The notes under the pieces are model-generated. The model worked only from the letters and a program-made list of their open reading frames with translations, did no database searches and was not told the DNA's origin. From Blasia pusilla (Eukaryota; Marchantiophyta; Marchantiopsida; Blasiales), in the NCBI GenBank assembly GCA_050084515.1, contig CM114272.1, forward strand, positions 51,522,001 through 51,586,000: 64,000 nucleotides of DNA. The letters are read 5' to 3'. Shown piece by piece: positions 1-9,495 of this stretch (its first letter is position 1; the number at the start of each line of letters is the position of its first letter). The translations under genes were made by a program, and so were the position numbers.

Positions 1-1
1 T

Positions 2-469
2 GGGTCGTCTAGCCGAGATACGAAATGCCCTTGTTGTCCCGAATTCTTCACTCGTTCAGGAATTCGGAACCATTTAGCGGCTAAACATCTTGACTTTGAT
101 AGATTTGGATGGGTGGTTCCTCCAGTCGATCATGGATGCTCACCGGTGCTTCATGCATCATCGCCCCCTCCTGAGGCATGGCAGTGGTTGAGGTCCCACC
201 TTGGCAGCATCACAGGTCTCTTTGAGACCCGTTTTCCCTACCCGAGGTTGTTTCATAGGATCTCCCATGCTATTCGGGATGAGCTTCGCCAGTCTTTCCT
301 CCTTCCCTTATCTAGGATCGCACTTGATCCTATGGATGAGCTCTCTGGTATCTACTACTTCTCCTTCCACGATGGTGTCTTCGCTATACCCGAGGAGAGA
401 AGGCTCGCCATAGAGAGGGTTGTGGCCTGGTTGCGGCGCTTTCGAGGAGGTGATTGGGAGTCTCTGTAG
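2..469 (+). pseudogene. Zinc-finger N-terminal part of R2-like ORF
   Basis: Frame 2 is open from the window edge to the stop at 467-469. Near bases 35-95 it reads CPCC, then HLAAKH, which fits a C-x2-C-x12-H-x4-H zinc finger of the DNA-binding type found at the N terminus of R2-family proteins. A methionine at 113 is internal to this reading frame and is probably not the true start. The remainder is rich in Trp, Arg and Phe and leads into the RT region. The stop at 467 follows a WESL sequence and looks like a point mutation in a longer ORF, because homologous-looking coding continues downstream. Confidence 0.6.
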
Positions 470-720
470 AGCGAGTTCGTGGCATATGCCAAAGGTAGCA
501 CTCCACGTGGTTTCCGAGCGGACAATCTAGTAGTTTCCAGATTGCAACGATGTAGGAGACTTGGGTGAGCCGGAGAGTACTCGCGAGCGACTCGTGCGCT
601 CCGCCCTATGGATATGGCTCCTCCTTCCGTTGTTACTATCGACGCCCTCCGGAGGCTACACCCTCGTCCAATGGTTGACATCCCAACATTTGTATGTGAC
701 TTCCATCCTGACACAACCTT

Positions 721-1547
721 ATGCCTAGACCCGTCCCTCTTTGCACGGGCACTGGGCGTTCCCCTAGGATAGCAGCTGGAGGGTTGTCCGGTATGATGTA
801 CGAACACCTTCGTGATTGCTTTCCCTCCGAGGACTCTGCTAGCGGCTTTTCCGAGTTGCTTCACGTTGCCTCCCACCTAGCTCAGGGGAGAGTGCCAACA
901 GCACTAGCCCAGGTATTGGGAGCGGGGCGACAAAGCGAGGTGGAGGGATCCGTCCGATTGCCATAGGGGAGGTGCTCTTGCGGTTGGTGAGTCGTTCTAT
1001 CGCTTTGCAGTTCCGTGAGGCTTTCCAATCACATCTGAGTCCGCACTAGTTCGGAGTTGCCAGACTAGCTGGTTGTGAGGATGTAGCCTTAGGTTTGAGG
1101 GCTTGTTTAGATATACATCCCGAGTGGGTGGTTCTCCAAGTTGATGTGGAGAACGCCTTTAACTCAGTGTCTCGGGCAGCTATCTTCACGGAGCTGAGAG
1201 ACGTAGGGGGTCCCATAGCGAGTTTGATTCCCTTCCTGCATGCTTTTTATGGGGCCCCCTCGGCTCTCTATTTTCACCACGGTAGGTTCGAGGAGGAGGT
1301 CATGGTCTTGGAGTCTGCTACCAAGACGCGTTAGGGTGATCCCTGGGGTGGTGCATTGTTTGCTTTGGCTCATTATCGAGCGGTTCTTTCTATGGTGGAG
1401 GCTTTCCCGGGTTGCATTTTCCCTTCGTTGGCAGATGATACTCACATTGTCGGCCTTGGAGACTTGGTTGTTCATGCATTTCAACACTTTTCAGCACAGT
1501 TGGCACACGTCGGCCTCGCGGTGAAGGTGGGAAAGTGCAAGGCTTGA
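721..1547 (+). pseudogene. Reverse transcriptase core of R2-like element
   Basis: Fragments in changing frames carry RT landmarks in order. GGLSGMMYEHL near 778-810 matches the conserved GGxSGxxYEHL-type segment of non-LTR RTs. LQVDVENAFNSVSR near 1,137-1,178 is motif A with its catalytic Asp. LADDTHIVG near 1,429-1,455 is the motif C equivalent, ADD in place of the usual YADD. A stop at 1,332-1,334 (TAG in KTRxGDPWG) interrupts the block where a QGDPLG motif is expected, consistent with CAG to TAG decay. The protein would synthesise cDNA by target-primed reverse transcription; this copy cannot. Confidence 0.65.
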
Positions 1548-1559
1548 TCTTCATTAGGC

Positions 1560-2024
1560 TTGTCAGCGGATATTCATTTACCCGACGGTTTTTTGACACC
1601 TTTTGGAGGGCTTCGCGTCTTGGGAGTCCCGCTCGGGAGCCAGGACTTTGTATTGAGTTTCGTGGCGGAGGCTCTTACCGAGGATCTTCTTCATGTCGAC
1701 GATCTCACGAGGATTGGTGACCCTCAAGAAGCTTATCGAATCCTCTCGTCATGTTTTTCATGTAGACCTGGTTATCTGTGTAGAACCGTGTGGACGACTA
1801 GCCATATTTCTTCCTTGTATAGATCCTTTGATAGAAAGATTATTCAGGCGTTTGGGGATCTTCTAGGACTCGGCTCATTAGAGTGCCCTGCGGGGGAGTT
1901 AGCTCGTAGACAGACTTCTCGGCCGATTGCCTTTGGTGGAGTAGGTCTCATAGCGACTGAGTTAGTGTCGTCTTCAGCCTTTTTAGGGAGTTGGGCCACT
2001 GTAGCACCCCTCCTTTGCTCCTGA
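1560..2024 (+). pseudogene. RT thumb and linker of R2-like element
   Basis: This 154-residue open segment follows the RT core after a frameshift near 1,548. It contains LRVLGVPLGS, which resembles the segment after the RT active site in non-LTR elements where the template is gripped (compare the LGxxLG region). The rest (RTVWTTSHISSLYRSFDRKI, then FGGVGL) fits the thumb and connector. No catalytic residue of its own is recognised. A stop at 2,022 separates it from the C-terminal domain, which continues three bases later in the same frame, so the two were surely one ORF. Confidence 0.5.
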
Positions 2025-2027
2025 TTT

Positions 2028-3068
2028 TTGGTTAGGGATAGACCGCTACTTTTACAATACGTTTCCCAGGTTGAGGATGGTCTTTTCCCACTTCAGTCTT
2101 CACTCACAGCTTGTAGAGACTCCCTTCTTGTTGAGGCTAGAGCAGTTCTTCCCGTTTTCTCTTCCCTAATTACCTCTGGACAGTCTTGGCTCCAATCTTC
2201 TTTGATGGAAGCCCACTTTGATGCATTGTTTAGAGCTGCTATGTCGGACGGGAATATCCCCATGGAGGTTCGGGCCCGTATTCGCTCTTGCTCTGGAAAG
2301 GGGGTAGGCTCATGGGTGGGGGCTCATCCCCTCATCCCGGCTTTCCGCATCGCACCACTTACCTACACTACAGCGATGAGGTTTCAACTGGGCCTGCCCC
2401 AACCAACGGTGGTTGGTTCGACACATTGTGAGTGTTGCCGAAGTCTGGATCCACTTGGTGTGCATTTGGCACGGTGTCCAGTTGGGGGTGAGAGGACAGC
2501 CACTCACGATGCAGTGCGGGATATTATGTTCTGTATTGCTCGGGAGAGTGGATTCCATTTACAAAGAGAGAGGCACTACTCCATGCGGGATTCCCTTACC
2601 CGTGCTGATCTCTACATGACGAGGGAGTTTGAGGTGGTGGTAGCGGATGTTGTAGTGACGGATCCTACGCGAGAGGCAGTGCAAGCCCAAGTGGTAGCAC
2701 AAAGGAGATTGCTACAAGGAGCGGCGGCGGCGGCGGTCAAGAAGACCCACATTTATAGTCGACTTCATGACGGACATCGATTTATCCCCCTAGCCCTTGA
2801 GATATACGAGGCGATGGGGGAGAGGTTTGACTCGTTCCTTATGGATTGCGCCCATCATCTCCAGTTGAGAAATGGGTTGTCCCTAGCCACAACGATACTT
2901 TATTGTAGGCAACAGGTCTCCATAGCTTTGCAGCGCGCCCAAGAAAATGGGCTTCTACGGCGGGCTCAGGCGGTTGGAGACGCCAATGCTAGAGGCCCAC
3001 TTAGTAGTAGTCATAGTTCTCTAGGTGTTGCTGATATTATCTGTGCTGTTGGTGATTTTGGTCATTAG
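2028..3068 (+). pseudogene. C-terminal CCHC and endonuclease-like domain of R2-like element
   Basis: This 346-codon segment is the longest intact piece of the element. Around 2,425-2,490 it reads CECCRS, then HLARC, a Cys/His knuckle like the CCHC motif that precedes the restriction-like endonuclease of R2. It is followed by THDAVRDI (the RHDxV-like signature), then RADL near 2,606 and VVADVVVTDP near 2,636, fitting the PD...D of a PD-(D/E)xK nuclease, and AAVKKTHIY near 2,731 supplying the lysines. Such a domain nicks the target DNA to prime reverse transcription. An Ala run (GAAAAAV) is encoded by a GCG repeat. The ORF ends at 3,066 with a normal stop. Endonuclease assignment is by motif pattern, not alignment. 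Confidence 0.6.
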
Positions 3069-3427
3069 GGGGGAAGGCCCCCTTATTTCTCCTCGGGGCC
3101 GGTTTTGGCGTCTTGAGGTCTATTTTTTGGCTCTCTATGCCCCCTCTTTTGTATCGTGATGGGTTTCCCATCCTTTTTCTACATATATTATATTTCTTTT
3201 TCATGGGGATCGGGGAGAGTTTTGTCGCTGGCACTCAGATGCCTGAGAACCAGTGGCACACAGTTACTTGGGCAGCCGCGTGTCACGCGTGTCAATGCAA
3301 GACACACCAACGGATCGGCCAATGTAGGTGCATCTGCTACGGGACTTATACCATAGGGGTTCCAACGAGAACAATAAGGAAATACGATGTCCATTTTGTT
3401 AAGTTTTAATTTATTTTAATAATAAGT
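3069..3427 (+). other. 3' untranslated tail of the R2-like element
   Basis: No coding is seen. The stretch starts with GC-rich sequence after the stop, becomes T-rich at 3,120-3,200 and ends in an AT-rich run (TTAATTTATTTTAATAATAA) at 3,406-3,425. It is most simply the 3' UTR of the preceding element plus the junction to the Helitron. No poly(A) or simple tandem tail is obvious. Confidence 0.35.
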
Positions 3428-3439
3428 ACCCGTAAGGGT
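3428..3439 (-). repeat. Candidate 3'-terminal hairpin of Helitron-1
   Basis: ACCC-GTAA-GGGT forms a 4-bp stem with a 4-nt loop, flanked on the minus strand by an AT-rich tail. Plant Helitrons end in a short GC-rich hairpin 10-12 nt before a CTRR terminus. The hairpin and its place downstream of the helicase C terminus fit, but no clear CTAG end follows, so the boundary is tentative. A CTAG at about 3,488 is an alternative. Confidence 0.3.
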
Positions 3440-3487
3440 TCGTGTCAATGGCGAGTCTTGCTTAGAAGCCATTCGTTTATTGTCATA

Positions 3488-4077
3488 CTAGTAAGGTGCT
3501 TGTATAAGAGGTGACAATAGGCGAAGATGTGAGAAAAAATAATACATAAATATATATTGATTTTTTTTAATATCTTTGTTGCGGTTCATAATTTTTTTAT
3601 ACACTATGATTGGCGTGTAGTTATCTTCTTCATTTGAATGTTCATCACTTCCAATCGTAATGTGGATGTAACTCCACTTCCCTATTCTAGATAATGTTAC
3701 GTACAATTGACCGTGAGAAAAAACAGGAGTGGGCAAGAAAGTTCTACCTTTTGTAGAATTTGACTTTGAGATTTATTAATAGTCATTGCAAAGGCTGGAC
3801 GAATAGGAAATTGAAACCTATGTAAATCGAATGGCAAATCAGAATCAAATGCAATGAATGGGATACGTGGAATAAAAACTTGATCTCCAATATTCTTCTT
3901 GGTGATGATTTTTGCATCTATACAATGTTGCATGAATCCAAAAATTACCAATCTTGTCCCATTTGCTTGACCATGTGATCCATTTAAGTTTCGCAAGAGC
4001 CTATTTAGCGTAACAATCTTCAAACACAAACAATGTGGAGGTAGCCTGGAAGGTAAGCACGTGTTCAAAAAATTCAT
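3488..4077 (-). pseudogene. Helitron-1 Pif1 helicase, C-terminal motifs
   Basis: Two overlapping minus-strand segments hold the end of a Pif1-like SF1 helicase. NGTRLVI, VFIPRI, LPFDLHRFQFPI and FAMTINKSQSQ match Helitron helicase motifs V and VI regions (usual form FAMTINKSQGQ), and HGQLYVTLSRI is the final conserved segment. A frameshift near 3,720 joins them. In Helitrons this domain unwinds the donor strand during rolling-circle transposition. The change from GQ to SQ and the frameshift mark it as decayed. Confidence 0.8.
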
Positions 4078-4239
4078 TTGGATATATATGGCTCATCTCC
4101 TCATTCGTGATAGAGTCGACAATAAGGTATATATGTTCCTGTATCAATTCATAATAACGAATTAGTGAGGAATAAATTTTTATTAGTATCCAAAAGTAAA
4201 AAAACAAAGTAAATTATTAAATAAATATGCAAAATTAGT

Positions 4240-5170
4240 ATTACTAGTCTAGGAAATCGTGACATCATATCTGGATTAATGTCATCAAGATCTCTATTCC
4301 TTGGTGTCAAAATAGCCCTATCTCTCAAGAAGTCAATGTCATGAAATTGGTTGGGAAATTTTCCATAGATAATATCAATAAGATCGCATATTTTTTACTC
4401 TTAGTAACCATTTCAGACAGTAATTTTATATAGTCTTGTGCCAAATGAGGTTGCAAAGGTACACAACCCTCTCCCTCAGCCCTCAACTACCTCTAATAAC
4501 CTATCAGTAAAAACTTGTTGTTTACTAGGAAAATGACCTTTCAATCTTTGAACTCGCATGTTTGTCGTCAATTTCATCACCTTTACATAAGACCATAGAG
4601 ATGATCGCTTTATAGTGGCTTGAATGATTTATGGACGATCCCCATCATGAAGACTTGACAAGACTTGACGAAAGTCACCACCAAATCTATGAGTTTGCCG
4701 CTGAATGGTATTTATCGTAAATAATCAGAGACTACTCCCATGATATCATGTAAATTTTGGTTAACTGCCTCAAATGCATGACATTAAGCCATAGGTGCTT
4801 CATCCCATATAATAAGCATCGCAGTACAGATTAAGTGCACTCCATCACTATTTACCGATAAACTACAAATGATACATGAAAATATATTAAAACTTGTATT
4901 ACTTGGAGGTTTTAACATGTATGTATGTATTGATACAACTGTAATAAGAGTATAAATGTATAAGGCACTTACTTGCTAGTAGAGCTCTCATGAAGATTGA
5001 TGGGTATCTTAAATCGTGAATGTGTGGTACGTCCTCAATCTAACAATAGAGCAACTATTCTAGAAGATGATACGGCCAAAGCTATACCTCTTGCACTCCT
5101 TATGCTGGTAAAGAGAAGATTGTGTAAAAAATTCTTCTCTATTTCCACCTAGTCCGTTGATGAATTTTTT
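4240..5170 (-). pseudogene. Helitron-1 helicase ATPase core, heavily decayed
   Basis: No long frame is open, but reading the minus strand gives broken matches to Helitron helicase: near 4,740-4,820 a WDEAPMA-like Walker B segment followed by AFEAVNQNLHDIMGV, near 4,640-4,700 a VVTFVKSCQVF segment in place of the usual GGDFRQVLPV, and near 5,000-5,100 the ALAIASS/HSRFKI region in fragments. The parallel and better preserved copy in Helitron-2 (40,743-41,591) guided this reading. Numerous stops rule out function. Confidence 0.5.
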
Positions 5171-5648
5171 TTTGGAGATGGTGGAGCATTTATGGATATT
5201 TGATCAAGTTCATCATGAATAGCATCCCAAATAATATGTTACCCAACATTCAAACATGCTTCTCCCAATTGTACTTATTTATACAACCCCTCAGTATCAT
5301 ATAATAGCTCTCGTTCCTCTAAATATGAATCTGAGTGTAGGCTTTGAAAGTTAGCTTAAGGCATGTCTCGAAAATCAGACAATCTCTTTCCTTTATCTTG
5401 CAAATAATAATGCACTTCCAAAAATGCATTATTAATGATATCATCATCAACAGGAAAATTACGAAATCTTGTTTTCTGCAATGGAAACATCCAAAAATAT
5501 TTAGAAATCATGATAAGTTTGTTTCATGCTTAATAGAAGACAATGCTCAATAAAGAAAGAAGGAATGATGTAAGGAGTTGTAAAAATCAGGGCTTACCTG
5601 ACATCGTTCATGTAAGAGATCCTCACCAAGTGGAACCAAGAATTGATT

Positions 5649-5840
5649 TCATAGTGTAGCAGATTGAGTAGGAGTGTTATAAGCTAAAATGATTGCAAAT
5701 AAACGATGTAGTGAAGAACATGTACGGATCGTTGAAGCTTCTTCAAAGCAACAAAACACTTCCCTATCATCCTCGAGGAGTCCCAAATGCATAGCAACCT
5801 CCTTAAATATAGGACGCAATATTCCATTTATAATCCTCAA
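5649..5840 (-). pseudogene. Helitron-1 helicase N-terminal segment
   Basis: The 63-residue minus-strand segment contains FKEVAMHLGLLEDDREVFCC, a recognisable form of the Helitron segment FxxAxxxLGLLEDDxEW that lies between the Rep domain and the ATPase core. FEEASTIRTCSSLHRLFAII continues the match (EASxxxxxxxLRxLFxxIL). It sits at the expected place between the linker at 7,084-7,356 and the ATPase core. A run without coding from about 5,340 to 5,640 separates it from the core and may include an intron (the helicase part resumes after CTGACATC-type splice-like sites), which I cannot prove. Confidence 0.65.
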
Positions 5841-6130
5841 ATATTTGTATGTAGTTGCTTCTCGAACATGATGAAGGAGTAATATTAATCAATGACGTTC
5901 TCCTTCACCTTTGAAGAAAATAAATGAAATAAATTAGTCCCCTCTATTCCACAATAGATTCCTCATTTTAAAACGTCATACGTAAGAGTTGAAAGTAATA
6001 ATAGGTAAAAGAAGACAAAGTATATACTTAGATGATTGAAACATAACTGACCAATAGGATGGCCACAATCATTTCTTTTTTGTACCGTACAAAACAAAGG
6101 AAAATCGATATAAAGATATTATTGAGCATT

Positions 6131-6760
6131 TGTCACGAATATTAGGATGGATCGATGAGATCTAGTAGAGCGCCTTTTCGAGTCATAGAGGACAGGCTCA
6201 GAAGGTCAAGGATGACCTGATGAGAGTCCGAGAAACTTGAGAGAGCATCTTTCCCCTTCGTTTCGGCTCATTGGAGCCATATTGAGGAACTTACTATTTT
6301 GGGTAAATACCATTTCGAGTATATGGTTGACTTTATATTTTGGGAATTGATCCTTGACCTCCTACATCAAGTAAAGAGCCAAGGAGGTGACTTGAGAGCA
6401 TAGGTTACAATGGAGAGAGCTTGGGAGAGGGGAGGGATATACCTCAAGGAGAGAGAGAGAGCTTGAGAGCTCATTCTCTCTTTGTTGAACCTCTTAGCAC
6501 GAGGTGGCAGAGCTATAGTCCCTTGTCTTGTGAGTGTAACCCAAGACTCTTATTAGGAGAGTGGGTTTTGTTTGACATTGAGAGAGACATGTGAGAGTGC
6601 ACATATGTGAGAGCTATGGCGTTGTGAGAGAGATTTGACCTTATTTTATTCGAGATAGTTTGGTACTTCTCGCCTCTATGTTTGGGTGCCATGAGTTAGC
6701 ATGGGATTGTGCGTGTTTGTGTATGTGTGTTCGGTGACAACGATGTGTATGCGCACGATA
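6131..6760 (+). mobile_element. Solo terminal unit (B-A) of the MT2 family
   Basis: This 630-bp unit starts TGTCACG and ends GCGCACGATA and is flanked by CATT on both sides (6,127-6,130 and 6,761-6,764). Its first 500 bp match block B of MT2a/MT2b and its last 127 bp match block A. Recombination between the 5' B and the 3' B of a full element would leave exactly B-A with the original target-site duplication. It therefore independently confirms that MT2 elements end with B on the left and A on the right and make a 4-bp duplication. Confidence 0.85.
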
Positions 6761-7083
6761 CATTAGATTCAGATCTATTCTTTGCAAACCATTTAGTTAG
6801 AGTTGTCTCTCTATTTTTTTGCAAAACATCCTCAACAACGCCAAGGTCATTGAAGTAAACTAATGTTTCTCTGGAAGATAAACCGCTAATCACACAATAC
6901 TCAGAGATTCTGCATGTAGACTAAATTTTAATAATTGCCAACACGCCTATGAAGAAGAGATATATATGGAATAAGAATTCCAAGTATTGAAGTAAGATGT
7001 ATGAAGTAAGATGTGTTAAGTCTAAAAATAGATAGATACATAGCATGAGAGAAATTAAACGAAGGAGCATACCTCGCATCAAG

Positions 7084-7356
7084 TTATGATGTTGTCTCAT
7101 CAATAACATCAATTACGATTGATGTATCCATGTTCTTTGACAACTTAAATGACATCGCATCAGATCCCTTATATACATATTTATATATGTACTTGATTGT
7201 AGAAATACTACTTGTGATCTTCAAATTAATATGACAATCAAAGAGGGTGCACAACATAGGATTGTACGACATCATCCAACGATTATCCAATGAATGCTCT
7301 CGTTTAATTATCGCTATCCCATTCTTCGATATACAAAAAACACAATAAGAATTCAT
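7084..7356 (-). pseudogene. Helitron-1 Rep/helicase linker
   Basis: The 90-residue minus-strand segment includes DNRWMMSYNPMLCTLFDCHI and then STIKYIYKYVYKGSD, the highly conserved Helitron block (usual form NRWVVPYNPxLxxxFxCHIN...KYLxKYVxKGxD) that follows the Rep domain. It is the second exon: upstream on the minus strand a candidate intron (GATAAGATC to TTTTTTGTATATCGAAG) separates it from the Rep exon that now lies at 39,172-39,567. MT2a inserted at the very start of that intron. Confidence 0.85.
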
Positions 7357-7419
7357 GAATACATTATTTTATATGGTATGGAATAAGCGAAGATCGCCAA
7401 GACAGAAAGATCTTATCTC

Positions 7420-7927
7420 TGTAACGTCTTTTAGGATAGATCGGTGAGATCTAGTAGAGCACCTTCATGAGTAGTGGAGGACAAGCTCAATAGGTCAAGG
7501 ATGACTTGTTGAGGCCCCAAGAAAAAGTACCATGTTTCCCCTTCATTTCGGCTCATTTGGAGCCATATGGAAGAACTTACTATTTTAGGTAAGTACCATT
7601 TTGAGTATATGATCGACTTTATATTTTTGGTAAGTGGCCCTTGACCTCCTACATCAGGTCAAGAGCCAAGGAGGTGACTTGGGAGCATAGGTTACCATGG
7701 AGAGAGTTTGGGAGAGGGGAGGGATATATACCTCAAGGAGAGAGAGCTTGAGAGCTCATTCTCTCTTTGTTGAACCTCTTGGCATGAGGCGGAGGAGCTA
7801 TGGTCTTGCTTGCCTTGTGTGTGTAATCCAAGCCTCTCATTAGGGTTTGGTTTGAAATTGAGAGAGACATGTGAGAGTGCACACATGTGAGAACTATGGT
7901 GTTGTGAGAGAGATTGGATCTTATTTA
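7420..7927 (+). repeat. MT2a 5' terminal block B
   Basis: This 508-bp block is repeated at the 3' end of MT2a (28,964-29,322 plus 38,887-39,044) and in MT2b at both ends. Unlike a normal LTR it lacks block A, the 127-bp partner that follows B at the 3' terminus. It contains GA-rich tracts, a TATA-like box and the presumed transcription start. The left edge abuts Helitron sequence and the TCTC target duplication. Confidence 0.85.
7725..7770 (+). promoter_or_regulatory. MT2 core promoter and presumed RNA 5' end
   Basis: TATATA at 7,725-7,730 lies 30 bp upstream of CTCATTCTCTCTTTGT at 7,755-7,770. That 16-mer is the reverse complement of the sequence immediately after block B in MT2b (perfect) and MT2a (one mismatch). 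The spacing is the normal plant TATA-to-start distance, so the RNA probably begins at or within a base or two of 7,755. The start site is inferred, not measured. Confidence 0.6.
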
Positions 7928-7943
7928 ACAAAAAGAGAATGAG
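7928..7943 (+). promoter_or_regulatory. MT2a self-complementary primer-binding site
   Basis: ACAAAAAGAGAATGAG directly follows block B. It pairs with the presumed RNA 5' end at 7,755-7,770 in 15 of 16 positions. I see no match to the usual initiator tRNA-Met primer site (TGGTATCAGAGC). The layout is that of Tf1-type elements, where the folded RNA 5' end primes reverse transcription. Confidence 0.6.
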
Positions 7944-9495
7944 TGAGTGAGAGAGCTTGATGGTCACTCGCTGGTTTTGCAGGTTGGGGATCGTATTCTC
8001 CGTTCAGCGGTTCATGGGAGTGCTCACCAGAGCAAGAGCCGCTTACTTGTGATGTTTCCTTTGCCGATTTTTCGTGTGGAAGAGTGGCGCGGAAAAGCGC
8101 TGCCCAATTTTTGATAGGGATTGAGTATGGGGGTAGGTTGCCTTATGCCGGTGCTCTCGGGAGCACCATGTAGCTTGCTTATTTTTATTTTCACAGGTTT
8201 TACATTTTTGTTGAGAGAAATCAACGTGGAAGCACTGGAAAATTCTGTGTAGGAGAAAGAGACATTGGGGTTAACCACAGTCCCCGTCAAGTTTTACTGG
8301 AATTTCCGATTTAAAATATTTTTTGATGCCATCATAGATTTTGAAGCTATGCATGTTGTGCAATAAATACTGCCAAATTTGGAGTTTTGAGCAAAAAGTT
8401 ATGGTCCATCTTGCAAAACTGCCATTACTAGACAATTTTTAGGGTTAAATTGTTCAAACCCTAAACCAGCCGCCACCGTCCTAGTCACCGTCAATGGTCA
8501 ACCATCACCATTAATGGTCAACCATCACCATCAACCGTCACTATCAACGATCAATCGTCACCATCAACGGTCAACCGTCCACCGTCGGCCGCCGTCGCCG
8601 CCTAGCGTTGCTCAGAGCCGCGTTTGTCCGTTGTCCACCCTTTGGTTGCCATTTCCGCCATTACAGAGTGGAGGGTCTTCCACGACGACCGTTGATTCTC
8701 TGACTTGCGTCGCCACCACGTACTTTATTTTGGCTGCCACCGTCATCGCAGTTTTGTCATCAACCAATGATGGCAGTTGACCTTGGGTTATGGTGTTTGA
8801 ATTTTCATTTTATGCTGCTATGTTGTGATTGGTAGCCGCTCGACAACCATCGAGTACTGTGCCGTGATAACCGTAGCCGCAACACGCCGCTGATTGCTGC
8901 GCCGTGCCGCTCGTGGCGGCACCGCACCGTCTCGATTGCGGAGCCGATCCTTCACTAAGAGCAGAGCATGTGAATTGTTGATAGAGGAGGGTATGCCGCC
9001 GAGTGCCGCACCCCATTCTCGAGAACCGTGCCATTTGTAGCCGTTCTGTGCCGCCGCAAGTGCCGCACCGGACCGCTGGATCTACACCGCACATCGAGGA
9101 GGTTTGAGTAGCGTTAGTACGAGAGGAGTACAACTTGCTGATTGGAGGAGTTGTCTTCACGACCGAGTTGGGGTCAAGATTTAGGGTTGCCGAGGAGCGA
9201 CATTGACATTATTGTCAGGTTATCCATTCTGGTCTCTTACCTTGCACGTGTGAGGGATTTCCGGATATTGGGAAGTTATTTGGGATATTGGGTTTCATTC
9301 TGATGCTAGGAGCATCGATGATGTATGGGCTTAGGGGACATAGACCTGTGTGGGATGTCTAGAGTTGAGGGTGGGTTGTCGATGAGATGATAGATCAATG
9401 ATTTTCCGCACGACGCTGCTTGTTATCGCACAACACACGTCTTAGTGAGAGAGTGTAGATTGAGTGCCGCATGTTTAGTTTTAGTGATTGAGGGA
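7944..9495 (+). other. MT2a leader, non-coding
   Basis: About 1.5 kb separates the primer site from gag. It holds a conserved acceptor-like TTTTGCAG/GTTGGGG at about 7,975-7,990, a GTCACC/GGTCAA minisatellite (8,478-8,580), and a GC-rich part (8,830-9,100) with many CGCCG units. The same order is found in MT2b (36,710-38,352). No convincing protein is encoded; short frames here are disrupted differently in the two copies. Confidence 0.5.
8478..8580 (+). repeat. Leader minisatellite of MT2a
   Basis: Roughly five imperfect copies of a unit of about 20 bp related to ATGGTCAACCATCACCATCA. The inverted counterpart in MT2b (about 37,600-37,770, minus strand) has the same unit but a different copy number, so the array is a feature of the family leader that changes length between copies. 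Confidence 0.7.

Larger units (their letters stand above)
1..3427 (+). mobile_element. R2-like non-LTR retrotransposon, degraded, 5' end outside window
   Basis: Four consecutive reading-frame segments on the plus strand give one domain order: a C2H2 zinc finger, a reverse transcriptase, a Cys/His motif and a restriction-endonuclease-like tail. This is the order of the site-specific non-LTR clades (R2, NeSL and relatives), not of L1 elements, which carry an N-terminal APE endonuclease. Several in-frame stops and frameshifts (470-720, 967-1,094, 1,335, 1,548, 2,025) show it is inactive. The 5' end lies before base 1. The 3' end is not sharply visible; an AT-rich tail runs out near 3,400-3,427, where a Helitron-like end begins. 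The family label is by motif order only; a tree of RT domains would settle it. Confidence 0.7.
3428..7419 (-). mobile_element. Helitron-1, 3' (helicase) portion
   Basis: Minus-strand fragments of a Pif1-type Helitron helicase occur in the correct order from right to left: the Rep/helicase linker (7,084-7,356), helicase N part (5,649-5,840), decayed ATPase core (4,240-5,170) and helicase C terminus (3,488-4,077). The remaining Rep half lies at 39,172-40,735, beyond the MT2a insertion, which is flanked by TCTC on both sides. At the junction the sequence reads through into the Helitron coding exon (GYPIYWR) and its intron. A second transposon scar, the solo B-A unit at 6,131-6,760, also sits inside. 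Many stops are present. Confidence 0.8.

Noticed and set aside
355-876. 173-codon minus-strand frame
   Set aside because: Antisense to the R2-like zinc finger and RT coding; composition (Arg/Ser-rich) is that of a shadow frame.
8024-9160. Protein genes in the MT2a leader (several frames of 60-116 codons)
   Set aside because: Frames are not conserved in the MT2b leader and overlap a minisatellite and GC-rich simple sequence.
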